Below are positions 1 to 10,165 of a DNA stretch of 64,000 nt, in pieces. The notes beneath the pieces were generated by a model. It was not told where the DNA came from, ran no database searches, and saw nothing but the letters and a program-made list of their open reading frames with translations. The stretch is from Adiantum capillus-veneris. Taxonomy: Eukaryota; Streptophyta; Polypodiopsida; Polypodiales; Pteridaceae. The translations under genes and the position numbers were made by a program. The first letter of the stretch is position 1; every line of letters begins with the position of its first letter. The stretch is taken from NCBI GenBank assembly GCA_014529385.2, contig CM043966.1, forward strand, positions 35,936,739-36,000,738, read 5' to 3'.

Positions 1-738
1 ATATATTGGGTATGGGTGCAATATGCAGGGGGTGAAATAGGCCCCACAAAATCAATGCCCCATTTTGCAAATACCCGTGCTCCCATCATTGGCCGTAGTG
101 GCATCTCATCTCTCTTTATCGGCACCTTAGTGTGCTGACATGCGTCACAATGCTTTACAAACTCCTCAGCATCCATGTGCAATGTAGGCCACCATATTCC
201 TATGGTTAAGATAATTTTTGCCGTCTTATCGCCTGAAAAATGCCCTCCACTTATTCCTCCATGTGTGTGTTCTAGAATCAGCAGGTATTCACTTTCACTT
301 GCACAAATTCTAAGTTGATTGCCTTTTCCTCGCTTGTAGAGTTGACTTTCAATTAAATTAAAGTCTCGAGCCTCCAACTCTATAGCCCTTTTTTGCGCTT
401 TTGTTATGTTTTCAGGAAATGTTCTTGTTGTTAAGAAATCAATGATATATTGCCTCCATGCAGGTGCAATGTGAAACAATGTCGCATGATCCACCGGTCG
501 TTTGGCACTACATATAGTACAACTGTTAACATAAGCATGTGTGTCAGCATACATAGTTGGCCAATAGACTCCTAAGTGTTTCAATCTTTGGTGTGTTTTC
601 ATTGTTCAACAATGAAATGCACAATCCTGGATGTGTGCTTCTTCAAGATAACACTCAAATTCCTCTGGATTTATACACAATCATAGAATTTCGTCTGAGC
701 CTAGATGATACAGTCGTCCTGCAATCAACTGAAATCAA
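1..738 (-). pseudogene. Gypsy integrase fragment with two H2C2-like zinc-binding segments
   Basis: Minus-strand translation of about 250-1 gives a histidine pair (EHTHGG... with GGHFSGDKTA) and then HCDACQ, an H2C2 integrase zinc finger. WGIDFVGPI follows, carrying the first catalytic Asp of the DDE core, and the window edge cuts the core there. Another H2C2-like segment lies upstream in the element, at about 640-500: EEAHIQDC followed by YWPTMYADTHAYV and SCTIC. It contains an in-frame TGA at about 608. About 80 codons, including FHIAPAWRQYIIDFL, separate the two segments. Integrase joins cDNA to the host genome. The doubled module could be a lineage feature or an old duplication. Confidence 0.8.
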
Positions 739-2579
739 CTAAAAGTTTTTTGTTTGTCGAAATGTTTGTTGTTTGGATATGTCCTCCTTGTTATAAAATC
801 TTCCTCCAAAGGAAAGAATGCTAACAATTTCCTGAGACCATTTGGGTATCATTTCAATATTGAAAAGATAAGCATCAGGTATGTCATCATCTACTCTTTC
901 AGGAGCTTCCCCGTTTTGCAGCCTTGAAAGATGATCCGTCCGTAGATGAGTTTTACCCTTTTCTACTACCACTGTGAAGTCAAACTCTAGCAATATAATA
1001 AACCATCGTACAATTCTTCCAGTATTGCATGGTTTATTTACTAGATACAAAAGAGCTTGATGATCTGTGAAGAACACAAATTTGTTTACAAGCAAGTAAT
1101 GCCGAAATTTTTTTACAGCATAAATCATTCATAATCCCTCTCTTTTAGTGGTGGTGTAGTTCTTTTCTACACTATTTAGCTGTCGGCTCGCATAACAAAC
1201 TGGGAAATCCATTGTTCCGTCTCCAGGTTGAGCCAGAATACTCCCAATTGCATATGCAGATGCATCAATGTGAACATGGAATATCTTTTCCCAATCTGGT
1301 GCTTTAAGTACAGGTGCTGATACCAGGTTTTTCTTAAGCTTTTGGAATGAAGTTTCACATTCATTAGTCCGGTCGAAACTGACTAATAAGCGATACAGAG
1401 TTTGTGCAATGACTGCATACATATATATGAATCTTCGATAATATCCGCAGTGTCCCATGAAGGATTGTACCTGTTTGGCATTAGTAGGCCTGGGCAAGTC
1501 TACTATGACTTTAATTTTGTCTAGGTCAGTGGTTATGCCATTTCTTGAGACAATATGTCCTAAGATGCGGCCTTGCCTAACCATAAAAATGTACTTTTCC
1601 GGGTTGAGACAAATTCGATATGTTCTGCACTTCTCAAATACCTTTTGTAAATGGTCAATATGTTCTTCTTGTATAAGAGAGTGGACACAGAGATCATCCA
1701 TATATATTTCCAAGAATATTCTCAGGTACTCTTTGAACGCATGAGTCATTAACCTTTGGAAGGTAGCTGGGGCATTGGTTAGGCCAAATGGCATAACTCT
1801 ATATGCATATATTTCCCACTCTGTGGCAAATGTTGTTTTGTGTTGATCCTCTATTGCAATTACCAATTGGTTATACCCTGAAAACCCATCTAGAAAGGAA
1901 TAAGCCCGTTTTCCAGCCACCCTCTCAAGCACATGTTCAGTGATCAGCAAGGGATAATTATCCCTTATTGTGGGTGCGTTCACTTTTTTGAGGTTCACAC
2001 ACACACACGCAACTTTCCATTCTTTTTGGGAACAACCACAATGGGTGACACCCAATCTGTATGCTCGATTTCATAGATGAATTCAGCATCCATCAGCTTG
2101 TCAATCTCCTCTTTGATTCGTTTAGCGAATGTGTCATTATATGTGTAAGGACGCTGTTTGCTAGGTTTGGCATCTGATTTCAAAGGAATTGTATGTTGGC
2201 ATATCGATGGATCAACTCCTTTGAGGTCTTTGTAGGACCATACAAACACATCTTTATATTTCTTGAGAATTTGTGTAAGCAATTCTTCTTCTCCAGGCTC
2301 TAAATCAGATGCTATATAGACAGGCTGAGGCTCTTCACCTGGCGTAGCGAGGTCTATCCGTTTTGCAGTTTTCGGCCCATCGTAAGATTCCTGGTTTATT
2401 CTTTCCCTTATTGGTGGCGTCATTATGATTTTTCTATCTTGGATAGTGAATTTTTTATAATGGGATGGTACATTCATGTTCCCTTTTTCTGAATCCTCCC
2501 TCCCTTCACTTTCTTCTTCAGTAGTCCATACCTCTCGTAACGACCGTTTTAGTTCTTGGTATTTCTTTCTACGCTCCAT
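739..2579 (-). pseudogene. Gypsy reverse transcriptase and RNase H (pol), broken
   Basis: Three minus-strand pieces (2579-1995, 2055-1129, 1128-739) form one pol segment. The first has the RT entry (VSPIVVVPKKNGKLRVCV). The second continues with [28 protein letters not shown] and the polymerase motif YMDD near 1691-1705, then the RNase H start FHVHIDASAYAIGSILAQ. The third carries FFTDHQALLYLVN and the end of RNase H (TDHLSRL). One stop separates pieces two and three. Pieces one and two are joined by a frameshift lying in a TG dinucleotide run near 1997-2010. The pol segment lies between protease and integrase, as usual for gypsy elements. Domain identity is strong; activity is unlikely. Confidence 0.92.
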
Positions 2580-3418
2580 TTTGGTCCACTCTGGATCTTT
2601 TGTCTTTTTCTGTGTTGATTGTTGAGATTTTCTCGATTTTGTTTATGTTTTAGTCTTCCATGCTTGTTTTATTTCCTCACGCGTCCTTTCCCTTCGAACT
2701 CTTGAGAATTTTCCTGATATTTGGTCTTTCACACAATCCTCTGCCTTGACAAGCATTAGATAGTGAGTTTTATCTTTTATCCTGGGCATCAGGTTCTCTC
2801 TAATTTTGTTTTCTGCTCTTTTTTTTTGTAGCGTTCTTGGCGTCTAGGGTGTTGATTTGAAAAATTATAAAACTTGATATTCACTATTGTCTCCCCACGC
2901 TCGCTTAAGCTGTCTGAACACTCGTTATCTGCATCATTATTTAACTCCAGATGCTCAGAGGAGTCATAAAACTCTTCTTGTTCTGGTAAGTCTACATTCT
3001 CATCTCCTGCTCGTATAAGGCTTACCATGTAATACGGTAGCACATCATAGCCATCCTTATCGTAAAATTTTGTCGTTGGGCTATCTGTAATGGTACAGAC
3101 ATCCAATGTTGCTAGTATGTTTTCCCATTCCAGAGGTTCTAAGGCATCTTCAGGAAAAGATTCCAGAATGTAATCCTTGTCCTCAATAGCTCTTTTTAAG
3201 ACGCATTCCTCTCTTTTTAAGCTCCCACAATGTGAAGCTCCGCACATCCATAGCTCTTTTTCCTGGCCCAACCATGCTGGGAGTTCGGACCCTGCCAATG
3301 TAGCTGAATCAAACTCTTCCACTTGTGTCTAGTTCACATCCTTGTAACTATGGTCTTTTAGGTATATTTTGGTTGTAGTTTCCCCACATCTGAGGTATAT
3401 GTTGTCGTAACCCCAATC
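2580..3418 (-). pseudogene. Gypsy pol linker between protease and RT
   Basis: The best open stretch is 3322-2789 on the minus strand, 177 codons, acidic, with clusters such as LPEQEEFYDSSEHLE and a basic C-terminus rich in R, K and Q. I see no catalytic motif. Gypsy elements of the Athila/Tat branch commonly carry a long variable acidic linker here. The position between protease (3419-4213) and RT (2579 down) is the main support that this is polyprotein and not a separate gene. A few stops lie between 2789 and 2580. Confidence 0.6.
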
Positions 3419-4213
3419 CTAGACCATCTTTAATTGTCTCATGAATGGTCTTCCCAAGATGATCTCGTAATTGTTCTTTTTGTTGAAATCAACTATTACA
3501 AATGTATGCTCATACTTGATTCCGCAAGAGGTGACAATTACTTTTTCTAAAAGTCCTAGTGGCTTTTCCATTAACCCATCTACCAGTTTCAATTTAATTC
3601 TCATAGCTCTCAAAGCTAGTTTTCCCCATTTTTCCCAGATTTCTTTGGTGGCGATAGCGACTCCCGCTCCACTGTCAAGAATAGATTTGGAAACTACTCC
3701 TTGGAATTCTACTGGTAGTGTGGTATTTTCATCTTCTCCCTCGCAATATTCTCCAACCTTGTTTAAAGGTACTGGTCTAGTGTTTAGTTGAGGCTTGTCC
3801 AATTCTCTGATCCCTTCTTGAAGCTTGGAGGTAGGGTCTTTTACTCTGAATTTTTCTAAGCATTTGCCTACGGTGGTCCACATGTTTGGTCGTAACCTGA
3901 GGAATTTGGCTAACGTGATTATGCATGCCACAGGGGTGGACAATAACTCAATCAACCCTTGTGAATCCATCACTCTGTTGGAAGAAAATCTTTGAGATGG
4001 GAATGCTCTCACCTCAGACTTAGCTTCATATTCCCCTAGGTAAGAGGGTAGAGTTTTTAGTGAGTCTGGTTGGTTGTGCCCCAAACTAATTGAACCATGG
4101 TCTCCCCCTTGTGAATGCATATCAAAGTTCATTTGTGATCTTGCCTCAAATTCTTCAATGGGAGATAAGATCTCATTTTCCTCCTTTCTCGTGCTATTTA
4201 TTTGGTGGCTCAC
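3419..4213 (-). pseudogene. Gypsy aspartic protease region
   Basis: The minus-strand frame of 264 codons shows the retropepsin pattern ILDSGAGVAIA near 3705-3672, giving the catalytic Asp of the D-S/T-G triad, and about 85 residues later EIILGRPFM, the usual ILGRPFL-type partner motif. The N-terminal 150 residues are gag/pol linker without a recognised fold. The protease would cut the Gag-Pol polyprotein. The frame is open over the motifs, so this is one of the better preserved parts of the element, but stops before and after it prevent a full polyprotein. Confidence 0.85.
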
Positions 4214-5160
4214 CCTGTTAGCTTCATTGGCTTCCCGGATATGCTTTCACAAGTCATCTAGATTGTTACAATCCTTATACATTTCTACCAATGTTTTAAG
4301 CTGGAAACCATCAATTGTCTCATCTATCGTATTTGGCACTATGATAGATTCTCTCTTAGACTCAGAGGCAGTCATGAGTCACTCCTTCGTGTCTACTTGT
4401 TTCTCTAGAGTTGGTTTGATAGGGGTTCGAGCTGGTACCTCGTGCCAACTTGCAGGTTTACCAAGCGGGTTTTCTATCAAGGATTGGGTTGTTTCAATCA
4501 TCTTTCGACACATTTCTGTTTTTCTATTTCTGCATATGGATAAGTCATCCATCTTTGCTCTTGGGTTTGGTTGTTTTTTAGTCTGGCTTCGTATGCTTTT
4601 AAAAGTGCGTCTAACTGCTCATTTACTTTTTCTACCAGCACTGATCCTCCGGATCCTACACTTTTGGGTTCTACTATTTCCTTGGGCCCTATGGTTGCCG
4701 CAGTGTGTGAGCTTAAACTAGTTAGATCCTCTAACCGCTCTAATCTATCCTTTGTGTGTTTTAACTCCTCGGATAGAGTCGTTTTCTCTCGTTCTCTCTT
4801 GGCTTTCATACGCACCTTTCGAGCTTTCCAAGTGCTTCTCTGATTTTTCATTTCTGCACTTGGGGCATCGGTCTTTGGCTCTTCAATTATGGGTTCATTT
4901 GTCATTCGTTGAGCTTGGGCTTGTGTCACTGCCTGAATAGGTATTACTGTCTCATTTTCTAACCCTCCACTAGAAGGCACTGCTTCCAGCATGTTCAAAG
5001 TAGTTTTTGCTCCTTTGCTCAGGTTCTTAGGGCAATCAGGAAACAAGTGAGTAATTCCACACTCGGTACAATACGCGTTGACTCTAATGATTTCATCGTG
5101 AGGACAGTCTCATAGCCAATGATCTCCACCACACTTGTAGCAGGGTCCCTTAGGCTATTG
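4214..5160 (-). pseudogene. Gypsy gag C-terminus: two zinc knuckles and coiled-coil stretch
   Basis: Around 5150-5020 the minus strand encodes CYKCGGDHWL, a stop, DC, then CTECGITHLFPDC: two CX2CX3HX4C knuckles of nucleocapsid type, which bind the RNA genome. The first holds an in-frame TGA where Arg would be expected, a change explained by CGA to TGA. Downstream (4880-4740) a charged stretch with EELKHTKDRLERLE looks like a coiled coil. An open piece of 182 codons (5046-4498) covers most of this, followed by a further stop and the linker that leads to protease. Confidence 0.75.
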
Positions 5161-5683
5161 AGGTGCTCCTTGAGCTCCTCTTTGTTGATATGCATGCCTC
5201 TGCCTACTCATGCCTCCGTTGGCTATGAACAACAGTGTTCGTTCATCCAAGTTGTATCTTCCTTCTCCTGCTGCCTGTGCAGCTGTTGTGGTCCTGTACT
5301 TCCTAGCATGCTCCAAGGTTTTGGCGTTGGGGGTTCTTCCGGTGGATAATAGACAAGATTTGTTGCATATCCATTGTAAACTTCGTAATATGCATGCATA
5401 GGCACCAAAGCCTTCTCTTCTGGTTCGTTTATCGTTGGTGTGTATCTTATGCCGACTGGCCGTAATCCTGGTAGGGGTGGTTGTTGCCCCAATACTGGTT
5501 GTGGTCTTTCTACTCCTATAGGTCCTAGTAGGTGCCTGCTTAATACCTAGGCATCGGTGGAAGTTGAGGAGATGCTACCTGAGCTTGGGGAGCATATGGT
5601 CGCTCTCTCACATATCCCTTGTTATAATAACATTCCTCCATCACATGGTTTGTCCATTTTTGTTCAATAGCACACCACTTCGG

Positions 5684-6547
5684 CTATTTAGCCTGAGGCT
5701 TGGCATACATATTAATTTTTTTTAGCACTTCCTCCACAAGCTGCTCCTGGCTTACAACAACTTCTCCTTTCGGTGATGTCTTAGTGGACTTGCTTCCTCT
5801 TTGTTGTGAGGATGAATCATCATCAAGATCCTTGAATTCACCTTCCTTGTAGACCGCACAATTGTCTACAAGGTAAAGAGCCTCCTTAGTTAACTCATTT
5901 AACGTTGTGCTCCTCCTCATATGTAAGTCCTTCTGGAGATCTGCGTTCCTTAATCCTTGAATAAATATAAGCATAAGTCTGGACTGAGTTGGCAGTTCTT
6001 CCACAGAGCAGAACTTCACATATCTTTTTAGTCGTAGGGCTGCCTTTTGCACAGATTCCCCTTCTTTCTGTTTGAATTTATGGATTTGTGAGACTGTATT
6101 ATGAGCTATCTCCCTTTGTGAGAATTCCTCAATAAACTCGTCAAACACCTCCTCCATAGACTCAAAGTCTCTATGCTCCACAGAGTCAAACCAAGTAGCG
6201 GCATCCTCTTCTAGGGTAAATCCAAATCCTGCAAATTGGGTAGGGAAGTCCAACACTTCTTCAGCTCTAATTACACACACAAAGGCTACTACATGATCCC
6301 TAGGATCCCTGTTTCCCGTGTATTTCTTGTTTACCCATTTTTGCACCTGAGAAGGTCTAATTCTACGATGGTCTACAAATCTCATCAGTGGTTCTCCTCG
6401 TCCTACTCGATATACCTCCTCTGGCCTTCGGTAGTGGGAGGGTTCCTCTCCCAGAGGTGCCCCTAAGCCATAATTTCCGATGGTTCTTGCAAGAGGTGGT
6501 TCATCTCTTCGAACTCGTTCTATGGGTTGTCTTCCAGGCTCTGTCAA
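5684..6547 (-). pseudogene. Gypsy gag capsid domain
   Basis: This is an open minus-strand stretch of 287 codons. About residues 75-200 match the retrotransposon gag (capsid) pattern: an acidic helix region with ATWFDSVEHRDFESMEEVF, then FSQREIAHNTVSQIHKFKQ and LPTQSRLMLIFIQGLRNADLQ. The protein would assemble the virus-like particle. The C-terminal 60 residues are charged and low in structure. It lies directly after the N-terminal gag ORF (7645-6620) in the element's reading direction, with a short interruption containing a stop. 5683-5161 continues gag towards the zinc knuckles but is interrupted. Confidence 0.8.
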
Positions 6548-6619
6548 CTCTTGAGTTTTTGGCTTACTCTCGCCTTGATATTGTGAATAGAGTGGTGGTT
6601 CATGTAAATCGCTTAGCCC

Positions 6620-7645
6620 TCATGCGGCTGGATAACCATCTCTGTTTTGTTCTTGTTCTAATGTCGCACTTTGTCGAAGCCATGCCTGCAATGATGGTTG
6701 GGTTGCTTGTTGGTTCTGGTAGTTGAACGGCTGTTGTCGGTTAGAACGTGATGTTGCGTCGTACTCTTCTAAAAATAGGTTTGTCGACTTGCTAGGGGTA
6801 TAGGTGGACCTTGACACTTCTTCGGGGGCATATGTTGATGTTTCTAGAACTGTTGCCTTTTCTACCTCCTCTGGGAGAATTCGTTTGTATTCTCTCATGT
6901 ACCTATCAACAAAAATGATATCCTTTCCCATAGCAATTTCATAAGAGAATAAGTAAAGAACCTTATCTTTGCTTAATTCATTTGGGTAGGGTTCTTTGCA
7001 TGGAAAATAAGAGACTACTCCCTCGCTCTCATGCTTGTAAATTCCCACATTCTCATTATGGGTAGAGATCCTCGTTGATTTTTTATCATACATAACAAGA
7101 GCTCCAAGTCGATCAATTGGAGGCGGCTCTTGAGCCTCTGAGACCATTTTTCCTTTTGCCACATTATCTCCATATCTGTTGTAATCATCAGGGTTACTAA
7201 CTATCAGATAGTGGTTCCCCTTTTCGTCTCGGAATCTGTCTCCATCATCATAGATTGGAATTATCTTCAGTCTCTTAGCAGGTCTTTCTTCTATACAAAT
7301 ACACTTGCGTCCCCGATAGTTAGAATAAACTAGGGCTCCCCTAAAGTTTGTTCCTTCTAAGAAGATTATAGTGAACTTGGCATCGTTCAAAGGGTTTTGG
7401 GAGGTACTTCCTCCTAGCATTGGTCCTTCACCGAAGAAACCTCGTGGCTGTTGACTACCCATCATGAAGAAGGACTTATCTGATGAAGTGTCAGTATCAC
7501 TACCCTCCTCAATGATCGGTGCTAATGGATCTAGCCTTGCTTGAGTTACACTCTCCTCAGTGGTTACTAAGCTACTCAGATCACCTATCACTTTTTGGTC
7601 TCTAGGAATGTATCTTCCTGATCTTAAATTCATCAAACTTAGCAA
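6620..7645 (-). CDS. Gypsy gag N-terminal polypeptide
   Basis: This is the longest uninterrupted frame in the window, 341 codons on the minus strand. The likely ATG is about five codons into the open frame (near 7632), giving MNLRSGR, a start seen in many plant gypsy gag proteins. The rest has no catalytic motif. It includes an acidic Ser/Thr/Asp-rich segment, a stretch with a repeated DxxxYN(R/Y) flavour and a Gln-rich end. It sits 250 bases after the primer-binding site, so it is the first ORF of the element. The frame ends in a stop shortly before the capsid domain. Encoded by a transposon, not a host gene. Confidence 0.7.
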   Translation of the reverse strand: MLSLMNLRSGRYIPRDQKVIGDLSSLVTTEESVTQARLDPLAPIIEEGSDTDTSSDKSFFMMGSQQPRGFFGEGPMLGGSTSQNPLNDAKFTIIFLEGTNFRGALVYSNYRGRKCICIEERPAKRLKIIPIYDDGDRFRDEKGNHYLIVSNPDDYNRYGDNVAKGKMVSEAQEPPPIDRLGALVMYDKKSTRISTHNENVGIYKHESEGVVSYFPCKEPYPNELSKDKVLYLFSYEIAMGKDIIFVDRYMREYKRILPEEVEKATVLETSTYAPEEVSRSTYTPSKSTNLFLEEYDATSRSNRQQPFNYQNQQATQPSLQAWLRQSATLEQEQNRDGYPAA

Positions 7646-7889
7646 TGCAATTTATCACAAATCCAACCGCCTCTACCACTCCAACTCCTACTCTCTACAC
7701 CACAACTTAACTAATACCTAAAACTACCTAAGTCGAAGGATCTAGGCCAGACACTCGCTCCCTAGACTCCTCCTAAGACCTAGAGAGTCCTCCAACCTCT
7801 GATCCTATCTAGATGTAAAACAAGACTCTGGCAAGCCAAAGAATCCCTATCCTCAAGAACTAGTCTCGGTCACCTACCTAGGGTTTTCG
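7646..7889 (-). other. Gypsy untranslated leader
   Basis: This 244-base stretch between the primer-binding site and the first gag ATG carries no ORF. It is the expected 5' untranslated leader and packaging region of the element. I see no further motif. Confidence 0.6.
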
Positions 7890-7907
7890 TCCCCGGCAGT
7901 GGCGCCA
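7890..7907 (-). other. Primer-binding site of the gypsy element
   Basis: On the minus strand this reads TGGCGCCACTGCCGGGGA, close to the TGGCGCCGTTGCCGGGGA type used by Athila-like elements and matched to the 3' end of a tRNA (reported as tRNA-Asp). It starts one base after the LTR end at 7909, which fixes the LTR boundary and the minus orientation. Confidence 0.85.
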
Positions 7908-7908
7908 A

Positions 7909-8842
7909 TGTTGGCGGATACTCCGCGACGGATGTCAGCACAGTAAGAACTCACCTAACAAGATTTGTCAGCTAAGGATGAAGCTCGACCCGCAGGTGCG
8001 TGAAGCAAGCATAGGTTGTCAACCTACACTCGACCGACTCTCGACTACTTCCTACAGAGGTCTCTACCCAATGTCTAAGCTACAGCCTTCAGGAGTACAT
8101 AAGAGGAGATTTCCTACAACGCTTTCAAGAGCCCAATACCCATCAAACGTTCTTGAAACTCCACGGAACATGAAGGAAACCCTATTAACACTAATAGGTT
8201 GCTCTCCCTAAGGTCCATGAACCAAAACCCCAACCCTAAACACCCAGTGCAAAATCACGTAGGATATCTGGTCGAAATTTGTAGGTCATTTTTTTTGAAA
8301 ACTAAAGTGCCTAATGTGTAGCTCTACTCAATGCGAGCACGTGGATATGCTGAAATGCGAAAACAAACAATGTATGCTCATCGAATCACCAGATATAGCT
8401 CGTGGGTGGATCTCGCGAATCCGGGCAGTACACCTGCAATGTAGGTGTTGGCGTGTAGCTCTCTTCGAAGGCAACACGCTGCACTTCTCCGCACTCGATT
8501 CCGATCACCGGTGCGCGCGTAGCGTCAAGATAAAACTCTCACTCTCTCTCGTACACAGAGTACGCTCAACTCACACAAACAAAAACTAATCAAAATGACA
8601 AAGGGTTTTTTTCATTAAGGTCAAAAGTGGTATAAATACCTTACAATCTCAAATCCTAATGTTCGAATTTAACCATTCACTCAGTCTAAATGTCAAAAAT
8701 GGGATACAATCTGGAAGCTTCTGCAAGCCCCACTATTAACAAAGGTGAAATGACGGTTTCTTCTCAATTAAGGAATAATTACAAAGAAAAATAATATCCT
8801 GTCGGGCACCAATCCTCCGTTGGGTGTGTCCAGCCGCTAACA
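7909..8842 (-). repeat. 5' LTR of the gypsy element (934 bp)
   Basis: The LTR is bounded on the plus strand by TGTTGGCGG at 7909 and CCGCTAACA ending at 8842, an imperfect inverted pair with TG...CA ends. On the minus strand a TATTTATA promoter-like box falls near 8645-8632, in a plausible place for U3. Copia coding sequence resumes at the very next base, and the 5 bases ACTTG at 8843-8847 are the expected target duplication. The partner LTR lies beyond the left edge. Confidence 0.85.
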
Positions 8843-8847
8843 ACTTG

Positions 8848-10140
8848 TTGATGCACTTTATGTACCTGGGATCAAGAAGAATCTTTTATCTATATCCGAA
8901 CTTGCTAGACTTGGTCTTGTAGTCAGATTTGTGGATGACAGATCTACAATACATGATCTTAGTTTTGTTGATGAAATTATTGCATTTGGCATTTTATGCA
9001 GTGGGCTGTATAAGCTCACTTTGTATGACAAGTGTGGGCAGAATCTTGCAAATGCAGTTGTGGATTCAAAGGCTATTTCAAATGCAAAACTTTGGCATGC
9101 CAAAGTTTTGGTCATCTGAATTTTGCTACGTTTGCAGAAATCTGATATGGTTGCTTTTTTGCCACCTCTTGAAGCACATGTCAAACATGTCTGTGAAGGC
9201 TATATTTTGGGTAAGATGCAAAGTTCTAAGTTTCTAAAGGATGGTTCAGTTAGAGCCACGTACATGTTGCTGCTTGTATATAGTGATGTTTGTGGGATCA
9301 TGCAAACTCCGTCCTTTGGCAATTACCTTTACTTCGTGACTTATATTGATGATTACTCTAGGCATGCATGGGTATATCCGCTTAAAGCAAATTTTCAGAT
9401 ATTTATGTACTTAAAATAATTTTTGGCTATGGTTAAAAATTTCTCAAAATGTACTATGGGCACCCTCCATTTCGATTGAGGGGGGGGAGTATATATCTCA
9501 TGAATTTAATGCATCTTTGGCTAGTCGTGGGATAAAACACCAATATACAGTGCCTTATACGCCTCAATAAAATGGTATTGCTGAGAGGAAAACCATGTCA
9601 CTTACAAAAATGGCACGATGTATGGTCAAAAGTCAAGCTTTGCCGCATTTGTTTTGGCTTAAGGCCATCATGTGTGCCACTTATGTACTTAATATATGTC
9701 CTATGAAATCTTTGTAGTGTATGACTCCATATGAAGCATGGCATGATAGAAAGCCTTCTATTGAGCACATGCATGTTTTTGGTTGTTTGGCATATGCTTT
9801 GGTGCCACAAACATAGCACAAAGAATTGAATTATAAAGCTGTTTTTTTTTGTTGTTATAATGCTAAAAGAAAGGTTACACGTTATATCATCCACAAACAA
9901 AGCATATTCTGGTTTTGAAATCTTTGTAGTGTATGACTCCATATGAAGCATGGCATGATAGAAAGCCTTCTATTGAGCACATGCATGTTTTTGGTTGTTT
10001 GGCATATGCTTTGGTGCCACAAACATAGCACAAAGAATTGAATTATAAGGCTGTTTTTTTTTGTTGTTATAATGCTAAAAGAAAGGTTACACGTTATATC
10101 ATCCACAAACAAAGCATATTCTGGTTTCACGAGATGTAGT
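8848..10140 (+). pseudogene. Copia 1 pre-integrase and integrase, broken
   Basis: Frames across 8848-9420 give the pre-integrase stretch (VDALYVPGIKKNLLS-like start, KLWHAK, CEGYILGKMQ) and the integrase start (YSDVCG, GNYLYFVTYIDDYSRHAWVYPLK), where the first catalytic Asp would lie. 9480-9660 keeps FNASLASRGIKHQ and the TPQ-NG region with a stop. 9700-10140 holds the C-terminal part, which includes a 212-bp head-to-tail duplication. At least four stops or shifts are visible. The role in the family is insertion of copia cDNA; this copy cannot make the protein. Confidence 0.82.
9705..10128 (+). repeat. 212-bp tandem duplication inside copia 1
   Basis: GAAATCTTTGTAGTGTATGA starts at 9705 and again at 9917. 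The two units are almost base-identical, both carrying the same T-rich run and TAG stop. Copy 2 of the family (43180-43420) has only one unit, so the duplication happened in this copy after insertion. Confidence 0.9.
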
Positions 10141-10165
10141 GTTTGTCAAAGATTCTTTTTAGCCC

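Larger units (their letters stand above)
1..8842 (-). mobile_element. Ty3/gypsy LTR retrotransposon, 3' part cut by window edge
   Basis: Reading the minus strand from 8842 down gives the order LTR, primer-binding site, gag, protease, reverse transcriptase, RNase H, integrase, which is the Ty3/gypsy order. The integrase core is cut at base 1, so the remainder of pol and the 3' LTR lie outside the window. The acidic linker before RT, the long gag leader starting MNLRSGR, and a primer-binding site of the TGGCGCC...GCCGGGGA type resemble the non-chromodomain Athila/Tat branch; the lineage is inferred, not proven. Several stops and frameshifts interrupt the frames, so the copy is dead or near dead. 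It is inserted in a copia element that continues at 8843. Confidence 0.9.

Noticed and set aside
4074-4721. 215-codon plus-strand ORF
   Set aside because: Antisense shadow of the gypsy gag/protease linker, which has matching family motifs on the minus strand.
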